Positions 6,219 through 15,121 of a stretch of DNA of 15,121 nt are shown here, piece by piece. Origin of the DNA: JBKJVQ01 sp046717125 (GTDB lineage Bacteria; Pseudomonadota; Alphaproteobacteria; Rhizobiales; Methyloligellaceae). Both the position numbers and the translations under genes were made by a program. Position 1 is the first letter of the stretch; each line of letters begins with the position of its first letter. The stretch spans positions 1 to 15,121 of the forward strand of contig JBKJVQ010000025.1 in assembly GCA_046717125.1 (NCBI GenBank), written 5' to 3'. Under the pieces are notes generated by a model. That model searched no databases. It was not told where the DNA came from and saw nothing but the letters and a program-made list of their open reading frames with translations.

Positions 6219-6265
6219 GATCACGATGCCTTTGGTCGAATCGACCAAAAGGCATGAACGTGATC
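6219..6265. repeat. 47-base imperfect inverted repeat abutting the queA start
   Basis: GATCACG-ATGCCTTTGGTCGA on the left pairs with TCGACCAAAAGGCAT then, after a 3-base bulge (GAA), CGTGATC on the right. That is 21 paired bases with one single-base and one three-base bulge around a one-base centre (A6240). In minus-strand RNA it forms one long hairpin whose foot is one base before the queA ATG, filling the place where a ribosome-binding site should be. It lies after the DUF606 gene and could also act as a terminator, but no T-run follows. Confidence 0.8.
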
Positions 6266-6333
6266 GATTGCAATAGTTTGAGCATGGTGTCGTCCGAAAA
6301 CTGCTGCGCTCTTTTCGGCATCATACTTTGGCA

Positions 6334-6783
6334 TCAGGAGGAGCTAAGCAGCACCGCGCCGGCAATGACGGCGAGCGCGCCAGCGATGCGGCCAACGGAA
6401 ATTTCCTGCACGGCCAGCCCGAACCATCCGAAATGATCGATCACGAGGCCGGTCGCGAGCTGTCCGGCGACGACCAGTGCGAGCATGCGCGCCGCGCCGA
6501 GCTGTGGCGTCAGCACGATGATCGATGCGACGAACATCGCGCCGAGACAGCCGCCGGCGAAAAACAGCCACAACGGCGCGTCGCGCCAAGCTGGGTCGAT
6601 ATGGCGGACTGTCGCGGCGCTGATCACGCCAAGCACGATCAGCCCGGCCATAAATGAGACGGTGGCGGCCAAGGCCGTCGAGCCCATTGCCCGCGCCAGC
6701 ATCGCATTGATCGGTGCCTGCATCGCGACGAGTGAGCCGGCGAGAAACGCGAAGACCGCCCCGATGAGGCTGGCCCCGGACAT
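6334..6783 (-). CDS. DUF606/YdcZ-type small membrane transporter
   Basis: A 149-residue protein with five hydrophobic segments, as in the DUF606 (YdcZ) branch of the drug/metabolite transporter superfamily. The N-terminal segment (FAFLAGSLVAMQAPINAMLA) holds the family's hallmark glycine and NA motif, and the last segment (GRIAGALAVIAGAVLL) ends the protein. DUF606 proteins are half-size and are thought to work as pairs or dimers. Only one copy is visible here and the substrate is unknown. The ATG lies 3 bases after the cytosolic cyclophilin stop, so the two are cotranscribed. It sits between ppiB and queA, where I expect no gene in related genomes, which suggests an insertion into the housekeeping run. 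Confidence 0.85.
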   Translation of the reverse strand: MSGASLIGAVFAFLAGSLVAMQAPINAMLARAMGSTALAATVSFMAGLIVLGVISAATVRHIDPAWRDAPLWLFFAGGCLGAMFVASIIVLTPQLGAARMLALVVAGQLATGLVIDHFGWFGLAVQEISVGRIAGALAVIAGAVLLSSS

Positions 6784-6786
6784 GGA

Positions 6787-7251
6787 TCAGACGGAGTCCG
6801 CGGCAACCCGCATCGATACGATGCTGTCGGGTTCGGGCACAGGCTCTCCCCGCTTGATCTTGTCGACGTTGGCCATGCCTTCCACAACCTCGCCCCAGAC
6901 CGTGTACTGACCGTTCAGCCAATGCGCGTCCTGGAAGCAGATGAAGAACTGGCTGTCAGCGGAATCCGGCGACTGGGAACGTGCCATCGAAACCGTGCCG
7001 CGCTTGTGCTTTTCCTTCGAGAACTCGGCGGAGAGTTTTTGCCCGGAGCCGCCCATGCCGCTACCGGTCGGATCGCCCGTCTGGGCCATGAACCCGTCGA
7101 TCACGCGATGAAACGGCGCGCCATCATAGAAGCCGGATCGCGCGAGTTCCTTGATCCGGGAGCAATGCGACGGCGCAAGGTCGGGCCTCATCGCGATGAC
7201 GACAGGCCCCTGCGTCGTTTCCAATATGAGCGTGTCTTCGGCATCCGCCAT
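6787..7251 (-). CDS. ppiB: cytosolic peptidyl-prolyl cis-trans isomerase (cyclophilin)
   Basis: A 154-residue single-domain cyclophilin without a signal peptide. It catalyses cis-trans isomerisation of proline peptide bonds during folding in the cytoplasm. The catalytic block FHRVIDGFMAQTGDPTG carries the key Arg, Phe, Met and Gln; SQFFICF, LNGQYTVWGEVVEGM and the glycine-rich GSGMGGS loop are also present. The start (MADAEDTLILETTQGPVVI) fits the normal length. It lies 58 bases after the related periplasmic enzyme and 3 bases before the DUF606 gene. The tandem pair of a secreted and a cytosolic cyclophilin next to coaD is known from alphaproteobacteria. Confidence 0.93.
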   Translation of the reverse strand: MADAEDTLILETTQGPVVIAMRPDLAPSHCSRIKELARSGFYDGAPFHRVIDGFMAQTGDPTGSGMGGSGQKLSAEFSKEKHKRGTVSMARSQSPDSADSQFFICFQDAHWLNGQYTVWGEVVEGMANVDKIKRGEPVPEPDSIVSMRVAADSV

Positions 7252-7309
7252 GTCGATAGACCTTTCCGCTTTAGGTTGAGAAGAGATCCGAACGCGTTGC
7301 AGTTTCGCG

Positions 7310-7909
7310 TCAGTCGGCCGACGATTTCTTTTCCGTCTTGAGGGCGTCGGAGGCGACCTGCATCTTCACGATGGTATCCGGATTGTCCACTTCCCCGCTT
7401 TCGGGCTGACCCTTCTTGATCGTATTGACGTGCTCCATCCCGCTCACGACCTCGCCCCATACCGTGTACTGGTTGTTGAGGAAGGGAGTGGCTTCGAACG
7501 TAATGAAGAACTGGCTGTTGGCGCTGTCCGGATCGTTGGTTCGCGCGGCGCCCACCGTGCCCTCCTTGAAAGGTTCGGCGGAGAATTCGGCCTTCAGGTC
7601 AGGAAGGTCGGAGCCGCCCATACCCGTCCCGGTCGGATCGCCGGTCTGCGCCATGAACCCGTCGATCACGCGATGGAATTTGAGCCCGTCGTAAAAGCCC
7701 TTGCGCGAGAGCGCCTTGACGCGTTCGACATGGCCGGGCGCGAGGTCGGGCCGAAGCTGGATCACGACGCGCCCGTCCTTGAGGTCGAGAAACAGCGTGT
7801 TCTCGGCTTCGGCGGGACTCATTTTGCCGGGCTTTCCCGCCGGCGCGGCCAGAACCGGACCCATCGAAATCATCAGCGCCAGTGTAAGCGTGAGGGAAGC
7901 AAATCGCAT
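7310..7909 (-). CDS. ppiA: periplasmic peptidyl-prolyl cis-trans isomerase (cyclophilin)
   Basis: A 199-residue cyclophilin with an N-terminal signal peptide (MRFASLTLTLALMISMGPVLA followed by APAG), so it acts in the periplasm on secreted or outer-membrane proteins. The cyclophilin domain covers about residues 36-190, with FHRVIDGFMAQTGDPTG, NSQFFITF and LNNQYTVWGEVVSGM. A short lysine-rich tail (TEKKSSAD) follows. It is close in sequence to the neighbouring cytosolic copy, pointing to a tandem duplication in which one copy gained, or the other lost, an export signal. The start is 11 bases from the coaD stop, consistent with one operon. Confidence 0.93.
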   Translation of the reverse strand: MRFASLTLTLALMISMGPVLAAPAGKPGKMSPAEAENTLFLDLKDGRVVIQLRPDLAPGHVERVKALSRKGFYDGLKFHRVIDGFMAQTGDPTGTGMGGSDLPDLKAEFSAEPFKEGTVGAARTNDPDSANSQFFITFEATPFLNNQYTVWGEVVSGMEHVNTIKKGQPESGEVDNPDTIVKMQVASDALKTEKKSSAD

Positions 7910-7920
7910 GTCGATCCCTT

Positions 7921-8421
7921 TCAGGAAACTTCAGGAAGCCGTTGCCGCGCGGCAATGCGTGCAGCGACGGATAACGGAACGAAGGCGGTGACGTCGCCCC
8001 CCATGGCGGCGATTTGCCGCACGAGCGAGGCGGCGATATGGCAGGTCTCCGGCGAGGCCATCAAAAAAACTGTCTCAACCGTTGGCGCGAGCGCGGCGTT
8101 CATGCCGGCCATCTGGGTCTCATAGGCGAGATCCGCGGCATCGCGCAGGCCGCGGACGATGAGCGTCGCGCCGGCTTTCCGCGCGGCATCGACTGTCAGA
8201 CCGTCATAGGTGACGATTTCGAAACCGCGCCCATCGCCCTTGCCGGCGATCTCCTCGAGCATGGCGACCCGCTCATCGAGCGTGAACATCGGCGTTTTGC
8301 CGTAATGCGCGCCGACGCCGACCACCAGCTGATCCACCAGCTTTGCCGCGCGGGCAATGATCTCGACGTGACCATTGGTCGGCGGATCGAAGCTGCCGGA
8401 GTAGAAGCCGATGCGGATCAT
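7921..8421 (-). CDS. coaD: phosphopantetheine adenylyltransferase
   Basis: CoaD makes dephospho-CoA from 4'-phosphopantetheine and ATP, the fourth step of coenzyme A synthesis from pantothenate, in the cytoplasm. The protein has 166 residues, the usual size. The nucleotidyltransferase signature GSFDPPTNGH at residues 9-18 carries the catalytic TxxH, and VGVGAHYGKTPMF and RGLRDAADLAYETQMAGMN match the family. The later nucleotide-binding segment reads HIAASLVRQIA where many homologues have serines, a mild variation. It starts 24 bases after the gyrA stop and ends 11 bases before the periplasmic cyclophilin. Confidence 0.95.
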   Translation of the reverse strand: MIRIGFYSGSFDPPTNGHVEIIARAAKLVDQLVVGVGAHYGKTPMFTLDERVAMLEEIAGKGDGRGFEIVTYDGLTVDAARKAGATLIVRGLRDAADLAYETQMAGMNAALAPTVETVFLMASPETCHIAASLVRQIAAMGGDVTAFVPLSVAARIAARQRLPEVS

Positions 8422-8445
8422 GTGCGCCTGAACTCCTGCACTTCG

Positions 8446-11250
<2,805 letters not shown>

Positions 11251-11290
11251 ATTGAATTCCCCGGGAGAACCGGATGCCTGCCGGAATATG

Positions 11291-11308
11291 GCGCAGCCGT
11301 CGCTGCGC
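11291..11308 (-). promoter_or_regulatory. hairpin in the gyrA leader
   Basis: GCGCAGC and GCTGCGC form a perfect 7-bp GC-rich stem with a 4-base loop, about 40 bases upstream of the gyrA TTG and inside the predicted leader of roughly 95 bases. No T-run follows, so it is not a standard terminator. Confidence 0.4.
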
Positions 11309-11351
11309 GGCGCAAGCAGCCGAATGATTCAACATGTTTGAAGACGGGCGG

Positions 11352-11381
11352 ATTATAGCGGTTTACGCATGTCCGGCGCAA
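11352..11381 (-). promoter_or_regulatory. candidate sigma-70 promoter for gyrA
   Basis: A perfect TATAAT (11357-11352 on the minus strand) is preceded after 18 bases by TTGCGC (11381-11376). The predicted start near 11344 gives a leader of about 95 bases. It is the best housekeeping promoter match I found in the window and stands before an essential operon. Confidence 0.65.
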
Positions 11382-11503
11382 CGTCTGGGCAGCTTTTGCC
11401 GCACACGCGCAATTCGGGCACGCCGGTCTGGCTAATTGCGTCGCGCGCGCCGTTTCCCGTTCGTTGTGCATAGGCGACAACTCCCGGAATTACGGCCTTT
11501 TTC

Positions 11504-11528
11504 GGAACGATTGAATAACGGGTGAGTT
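11504..11528 (+). promoter_or_regulatory. candidate EcfG-type general-stress promoter for the PRC-barrel gene
   Basis: GGAAC (11504-11508), 17 bases, GTT (11526-11528) matches the alphaproteobacterial EcfG consensus GGAAC-N16/17-CGTT except for A instead of C before GTT. The leader to the PRC-barrel start would be about 60 bases. PRC-barrel proteins are frequent members of the PhyR-EcfG regulon, which supports the call. Confidence 0.55.
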
Positions 11529-11598
11529 GATTTTTCAGCTGGATGCGGCGTCCGCTTCCGCACACGAAAAATCAAGAAACGTCACAGGAGAGAACCAG

Positions 11599-12228
11599 AT
11601 GAACCGTCTTCTGACCGGTACGGCGCTTGGCCTGATGCTGGCGGTCACGCCAGCGCTGGCACAGGACCCACCGCAACCCAATCCTTCCGAGACGCCGCCT
11701 GCTGCGCAGCCGGCGCCGGCCGCGCCTCCTGCGGCCGAGCCTGCGGCCCCGGCGGCTGAGCCTGCGCCCGCGCCCAGCGCGGAGTCGGGTGCGCCCGCCG
11801 ATCCAGCGGCGAGTGACGCGGTCGTGACCAATGACACTGAGTTCGTGCCTGCGCAGAACGACGGCGACTGGTTCGCGTCGACCATGATCGGCGAGACTGT
11901 CACCAATGCGAAGAATGAGAGCGTCGGCGATATCAACGACGTCATCATCGGCAAAGACGGTAAGGTGATCGGCGCGATCATTGGCGTCGGCGGCTTTCTC
12001 GGCATCGGCGAGAAGAACGTTGCGGTGAAGTGGGAGAGCTTCGAGGTCACGCCACAGCCCGATAACGAGGCCGACCAGCTCATGGTCAAGCTGAACGTGA
12101 CGAAGGAAACGCTCGAGTCCGCTCCCGCGTATACAAGGCTCGACGATGAGCCCGAGACCGCAGGCGGTGAGGACAACAATCAGGCGAACCCAGAGAAGCC
12201 AGCCGAACCGGCTGCTCCGGCCAACTAA
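11599..12228 (+). CDS. secreted PRC-barrel domain protein
   Basis: A 209-residue exported protein. Residues 1-21 are a signal peptide ending ALA. Residues 22-72 are a proline- and alanine-rich linker (PAAEPAAPAAEPAPAPS), probably an extended spacer. Residues 91-170 form the PRC barrel, with MIGETVTNAKNESVGDINDV, a short GKDGKVIGAIIGVGG hairpin and VAVKWESFEV. A second acidic and proline-rich tail follows. Secreted PRC-barrel proteins are common in alphaproteobacteria and are often induced by general stress; their molecular role is not established. The ATG at 11599 has AGGAGAG about 8 bases upstream and is preferred to an in-frame extension from 11527. It is divergent from gyrA, and a hairpin lies 38 bases after its stop. 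Confidence 0.88.
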   Translation: MNRLLTGTALGLMLAVTPALAQDPPQPNPSETPPAAQPAPAAPPAAEPAAPAAEPAPAPSAESGAPADPAASDAVVTNDTEFVPAQNDGDWFASTMIGETVTNAKNESVGDINDVIIGKDGKVIGAIIGVGGFLGIGEKNVAVKWESFEVTPQPDNEADQLMVKLNVTKETLESAPAYTRLDDEPETAGGEDNNQANPEKPAEPAAPAN

Positions 12229-12265
12229 AGCGCGCTAGATTCACCAGTCAGAACGGTAATTGCAT

Positions 12266-12291
12266 CATGCCCGGCCCTTGTGCCGGGCATG
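12266..12291 (+). terminator. hairpin terminator after the PRC-barrel gene
   Basis: CATGCCCGGC, loop CCTTGT, GCCGGGCATG: a perfect 10-bp stem, followed by ACTGCTTTATG, a weak U-tract. Position 38 bases after the stop fits a terminator for the plus-strand gene. Confidence 0.6.
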
Positions 12292-12515
12292 ACTGCTTTA
12301 TGATTGGATCAGATCGGCCGTGGCGGCGGGCAGGCCCCAAATTCAATCAACCGAGCCGCTTCTTAGACGATGATACGGCGCTGCGAACGTAAGGGCGCGC
12401 CAACGAGGCTGCATTAACGAGAGCGGCCAAGACGACCACTACCGGCCTCGAGTGGCTTCCGTCGATGCCAATGCTCAAGTTGAGTTCGCTCGGGGAATAG
12501 CGGTGTCTCCCGCCC

Positions 12516-12614
12516 CTACGGGCCGCTACAGGCATACAGAAGTAGCAGGGTCAGGATCAGTGAGACAAGGATTGAACCTGCAAGCCCGACACCACTGGAA
12601 AAGAAAAAGAACAT
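12516..12614 (-). CDS. candidate 32-residue hydrophobic membrane peptide
   Basis: The peptide runs from ATG at 12612-12614 to TAG at 12516-12518. It opens MFFFFSSGVGLAGS and continues as one membrane span (ILVSLILTLLLLYA), then CSGP. Its layout recalls short hydrophobic proteins I associate with alphaproteobacterial genomes, but I cannot name a family. There is no ribosome-binding site. A perfect EcfG-type promoter (12622-12646) ends only 7 bases before the ATG, so the transcript would start at or within a few bases of the start codon. A leaderless mRNA is therefore predicted. It is very short, so a chance open frame remains possible. The rest of the 12300-12776 stretch has no convincing gene. 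Confidence 0.4.
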   Translation of the reverse strand: MFFFFSSGVGLAGSILVSLILTLLLLYACSGP

Positions 12615-12621
12615 ATCGGGC

Positions 12622-12646
12622 AACGCCGCTATTACGTTGCGGTTCC
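12622..12646 (-). promoter_or_regulatory. perfect EcfG-type general-stress promoter
   Basis: On the minus strand this reads GGAAC, 16 bases, CGTT, an exact match to the alphaproteobacterial EcfG consensus. It lies in the intergenic stretch between the PRC-barrel gene and ssb and points into the 32-residue hydrophobic ORF. It is the strongest of the three such sites in the window. Confidence 0.55.
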
Positions 12647-12776
12647 CCTGTTGCGTTAGCTAGCCAGTCCGGCACTGCGGTTTTCGCGCCGCCATGCGCG
12701 CCAACAAAACGACCAGAGCTTTAGCGCCATCGCCTCGCAGCCGCCGTCATAAACTCAAGATGAATCTCTACAGGAC

Positions 12777-13271
12777 TTAGAACGGTATCTCGTCGTCGAG
12801 CTCCTTGTCGAACGCGGGTCGTCCACCTCCGATTTGATTTCCGCGTCCGCCCATTGGGCCGGTGTTGCCGAAGTCCCCGCCGCTCATGCGGTCGTCGTCA
12901 TCGCTCGCACCGCCGCCCTGACGCCCGTCAAGCATCGTCAGCACCGAGTTGAAACCCTGCAGCACGATTTCGGTCGAATATTTCTCCTGGCCAGACTGGT
13001 CCTGGTACTTCCGGGTCTGGAGCTGCCCCTCGAGATAGACCTTGGCGCCCTTCTTCAGATATTGCTCCGCCACCCGGCACAGTCCTTCGCTGAAGATCAC
13101 GACGCGGTGCCACTCGGTCTTCTCACGCCGCTCGCCCGTCGCCTTGTCGCGCCAATTCTCGGATGTCGCGACACTGAGATTGGCGATCGGCCGCCCATCC
13201 TGCGTCCGGCGAATCTCCGGATCGCGGCCCAGATTGCCGACGAGAATTACCTTGTTTACCGATCCAGCCAT
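12777..13271 (-). CDS. ssb: single-stranded DNA-binding protein
   Basis: SSB coats single-stranded DNA as a tetramer in replication, recombination and repair. The protein has 164 residues. The OB fold covers residues 4-112 (SVNKVILVGNLGRDPEIR, IANLSVATSENWRD, TEWHRVVIF, AKVYLEGQLQTRKYQD). A glycine-rich flexible linker follows (118-153), ending in the acidic partner-binding tip DDEIPF, close to the canonical DDIPF that contacts repair and replication proteins. The start MAGSVNKVI is chosen by family and has GAGAGGACAGGG upstream; the in-frame extension to 13391 has no SSB features. A LexA-like box lies about 100 bases upstream. Confidence 0.96.
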   Translation of the reverse strand: MAGSVNKVILVGNLGRDPEIRRTQDGRPIANLSVATSENWRDKATGERREKTEWHRVVIFSEGLCRVAEQYLKKGAKVYLEGQLQTRKYQDQSGQEKYSTEIVLQGFNSVLTMLDGRQGGGASDDDDRMSGGDFGNTGPMGGRGNQIGGGRPAFDKELDDEIPF

Positions 13272-13372
13272 ATTGCCCTGTCCTCTCTTGCCGCCCACGC
13301 CTCTTACCGGGTGCGCTTGAGCATGAGCGCCGCGCCATGCAACGCCGGCGCTGCGATCTTCACCAGCTATTA

Positions 13373-13387
13373 GTTTCACTTTTGTTC
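13373..13387 (-). promoter_or_regulatory. candidate LexA (SOS) box upstream of ssb
   Basis: On the minus strand the site reads GAAC-AAAAGTG-AAAC. The alphaproteobacterial LexA box is the direct repeat GAAC-N7-GAAC, so seven of eight defined bases match. ssb is under SOS control in several alphaproteobacteria. The site is about 100 bases from the ssb start, in the 314-base gap (13272-13585) shared with the divergent MAPEG gene. Confidence 0.4.
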
Positions 13388-13437
13388 TCATTGGCGCAAG
13401 TCCGCCCTGCGAATTTGCACAGGCATATGACGGAGGC

Positions 13438-13459
13438 CCGAATATCTGTCAGATTTCGG
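13438..13459. repeat. inverted repeat in the ssb/MAPEG intergenic region
   Basis: CCGAATATCTG and CAGATTTCGG are inverted around a single T, with one unpaired base: a 22-base operator-like dyad. GGCCA-T-TGGCC (13478-13488) and GAACGTTC (13489-13496) follow closely. No protein can be assigned to these sites. Confidence 0.5.
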
Positions 13460-13585
13460 CGGTAACAATTGCGCTATGGCCATTGGCCGAACGTTCCCTT
13501 ATGAGCGTTCAAACCGCAGAGCGCAGGCAGAAACACCAATGCATGGCGTATCCGTGCGGTCATCCGGCGTATAAGGACGAACGAG

Positions 13586-14185
13586 TTGCAGCGTGCCGCC
13601 AGTCGAGACGGTGAGAAACCCAGGCCCCCCCGCGTCCGGCCGTCCAAGCCGCCGTTCGGCTTCAGCCACGCGCAATGGCCCTTCATCAAAGTTCTGGTCG
13701 CCTCGTGGCTGTTCTCGCTTTCCGTCTATCTGATCGCGCGCAACCTGATCGACTGGGAACCCGAGTACTGGGATTTCGAAGAGCGGGTGAAGCTCGTACT
13801 TACGAGCAGCATGTTCGCGAGCGCGCCGGTCGTGCTGGCGATCATCATCGTCGCGGCACAGCGGCTCAATCCGCGCCTCATGGTCGGGCATATCGTGCGG
13901 CCCAACTCGCCGCTCGATATCAACATGCGGTTCATTCAGAACACGTTCGAGCAGCTCATCCTCTATTTCATCGCCCATCTCGGCGTCATTAAATACGCCT
14001 ACCCTCACGAGGCGCGGCTCCTGATCGCGCTGACCTGTCTCTTCCTGATCGGGCGCATCCTGTTCTGGTACGGCTATCACCAGAATCCGAAGCTCCGCGC
14101 ATTCGGCTTCGGCGTCACCTTCTATCCGACGGTCGCGATCTATATCTGGCTCTTCCTGCGCGTTCTGTTCGGTATTCATGTCTGA
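13586..14185 (+). CDS. MAPEG family membrane protein
   Basis: A 199-residue inner-membrane protein. After a basic, proline-rich N-terminus (residues 1-30) there are four hydrophobic segments, at about 34-53, 70-90, 118-138 and 145-162, plus a C-terminal one. The region ending the second span (AQRLNPRLMVGHIV) and the next (NMRFIQNTFEQLILYFIAHL) match the MAPEG fold, known for membrane-bound glutathione and eicosanoid enzymes. Bacterial members are mostly uncharacterised and no activity is claimed. The start is TTG at 13586 behind AAGGACGA; no ATG or GTG in the same frame lies before the first span. It is divergent from ssb and 24 bases before the helicase gene. Confidence 0.75.
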   Translation: MQRAASRDGEKPRPPRVRPSKPPFGFSHAQWPFIKVLVASWLFSLSVYLIARNLIDWEPEYWDFEERVKLVLTSSMFASAPVVLAIIIVAAQRLNPRLMVGHIVRPNSPLDINMRFIQNTFEQLILYFIAHLGVIKYAYPHEARLLIALTCLFLIGRILFWYGYHQNPKLRAFGFGVTFYPTVAIYIWLFLRVLFGIHV

Positions 14186-14209
14186 CCGAAGCCGCTCCGC
14201 CACCACGGG

Positions 14210-15121
14210 ATGACCCAGGACGAAGCGCTAGCGATCCTCAAGACCGGCGCATCCGTTTTCCTGACCGGCGAGCCGGGCAGCGGCAAGACCTACACGGTCA
14301 ACGCCTACGCCGCATGGCTGCGCGATAACGCGATAGCCGCGGCCATCACGGCCTCGACCGGGATCGCCGCGACGCATCTCGGCGGGCGCACCGTTCATGC
14401 CTGGAGCGGCATTGGCGTGCGCGACAGTCTGTCTGCGAACGATCTCGACAGGATTACTTCCAATCGCCGCCTCGTCAAACGCATGCGCGACGCGCGCGTG
14501 CTGGTCATCGACGAGATATCGATGCTGCCGGCGCATGTCCTGACTATGCTGGACGAGATCGCGCGTAATTTGCGCGGTCAAAACGCGCCATTCGGGGGGC
14601 TGCAGCTTGTCTGCGTCGGAGACTTCTTCCAGCTTCCACCGGTTCGCCGCCGCCGCGGCGACTACAACCAGGATAATGAAAGCAGCGATTTCGCCTTTGC
14701 CTCGCCGGCCTGGCGCGATCTCGATCCGGCCGTCTGTTATCTGACGGAACAGCACCGCCAGATGGATGTCCAGTTCCACGAGGTGCTGTCGTCCATCCGC
14801 GCCGCGCGTTTTGGCGAAGCCGAGCGCGCCCTGCTCGCCGGTCGCCGGATCTCATGGGAGGACGCGCCCAAGCGGACCACGCGCCTGTTTCCGCATAACC
14901 GTTCGGTCGATTCGATCAACGCCGAGGAGCTGGAGCGGATCGACGGCAAGCCGCGCATCTTCGAGATGAAGCAGATCGGACCCGAGGCGCTAGTCGACAC
15001 GCTGAAAGCCGGCTGCCTGTCCCCCGCGCGGCTTGAGCTGAAGCATAAGGCGGTCGTGATGTTCACGAAGAACGATCTGCAGAACCGGTATGTTAACGGC
15101 ACGCTCGGCACGGTCGTGGAT
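14210..15121 (+). CDS. PIF1-like superfamily 1 DNA helicase, N-terminal part (runs off window)
   Basis: Open from ATG at 14210 to the last base, 304 codons without a stop. Superfamily 1B motifs are clear: Walker A GEPGSGKT at residues 20-27, motif Ia TASTGIAATHLGGRTVHAW at 47-65, Walker B VLVIDEISML at 97-106, motif III GDFFQLPPV at 137-145, and the LTEQHRQ motif near 182. This order is that of PIF1/RecD2-type 5'-to-3' helicases, which unwind DNA, including at stalled forks. The visible part ends around VMFTKND and YVNGTLGTVVD, the usual start of the SH3-like insert before the UvrD_C-like end. There is no strong ribosome-binding site. The MAPEG gene ends 24 bases upstream, so cotranscription is likely. 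Confidence 0.88.
   Translation, partial: MTQDEALAILKTGASVFLTGEPGSGKTYTVNAYAAWLRDNAIAAAITASTGIAATHLGGRTVHAWSGIGVRDSLSANDLDRITSNRRLVKRMRDARVLVIDEISMLPAHVLTMLDEIARNLRGQNAPFGGLQLVCVGDFFQLPPVRRRRGDYNQDNESSDFAFASPAWRDLDPAVCYLTEQHRQMDVQFHEVLSSIRAARFGEAERALLAGRRISWEDAPKRTTRLFPHNRSVDSINAEELERIDGKPRIFEMKQIGPEALVDTLKAGCLSPARLELKHKAVVMFTKNDLQNRYVNGTLGTVVD

Noticed and set aside
11535..12179. 214-codon minus-strand frame opposite the PRC-barrel gene
   Set aside because: Its serine-alanine-glycine repeats are the antisense of the proline-alanine linker; the plus-strand gene has a signal peptide and ribosome-binding site.
12347..12535. 62-codon minus-strand frame after the hydrophobic micro-ORF
   Set aside because: No ribosome-binding site and no recognisable motif. 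It could be a second cistron of the EcfG transcript, but nothing in the sequence supports that.
13493..13510. GTTC direct repeat near 13500 as a second LexA box
   Set aside because: The spacer is 10 bases, not the 7 needed for the alphaproteobacterial LexA box.
13499..14206. 235-codon minus-strand frame opposite the MAPEG gene
   Set aside because: Highly charged antisense shadow of a membrane protein.

Overview
The window is a GC-rich alphaproteobacterial chromosome segment. The order gyrA-coaD-cyclophilin-cyclophilin-(transporter)-queA-small ORF-tgt, with ssb beyond gyrA, and a GyrA with an inserted stretch in its C-terminal domain and a long acidic tail, point to Hyphomicrobiales (Rhizobiales) or a close relative. 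This placement rests on gene order and remembered family traits, not on a database search.

Left part (1-1570): loosely packed accessory DNA. It starts inside the C-terminal third of a Ku DNA-end-binding protein whose frame is broken by one extra base near 168. A 51-residue single-membrane-span protein follows, overlapping the Ku end. Next come a 336-base stretch without a convincing gene (a start-less, coding-like minus-strand stretch), a small zinc-ribbon protein (908-1117) and a convergent, overlapping 65-residue acidic protein (1038-1235). A tRNA-Lys(UUU) on the minus strand, with its own good promoter, closes this section.

Plus-strand section (1765-3723): an EamA-type transporter, translationally coupled to a DUF4345 membrane protein, then a secreted DUF4864 protein with its own candidate promoter.

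Large minus-strand housekeeping run (11250 down to 3735): gyrA, coaD, a periplasmic cyclophilin, a cytosolic cyclophilin, a DUF606/YdcZ membrane protein, queA, an 89-residue uncharacterised protein and tgt, mostly with gaps under 60 bases and probably one long transcription unit. queA and tgt act in the same pathway (queuosine in tRNA). The Tgt has lost three of the four usual zinc ligands. queA is preceded by a long imperfect hairpin that abuts its start codon. gyrA starts with TTG and has a strong-looking promoter about 100 bases upstream.

Right part (11251-15121): a secreted PRC-barrel protein with a GGAAC-N17-GTT promoter of the alphaproteobacterial general-stress (EcfG) type, a hairpin terminator, a poorly coding 480-base stretch that holds a 32-residue hydrophobic ORF directly behind a perfect GGAAC-N16-CGTT promoter, ssb with a near-consensus LexA box, a divergent MAPEG-family membrane protein, and the first 304 residues of a PIF1-like helicase that runs off the window.

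The unifying thread outside the housekeeping genes is stress and DNA integrity: Ku, SSB, a helicase, and three EcfG-type promoters. I see no CRISPR array, insertion sequence, prophage or clearly new multi-gene system. The most novel candidates are the hydrophobic ORF that may be translated leaderless from a stress promoter, the zinc-ligand-poor Tgt, and the queA leader hairpin.
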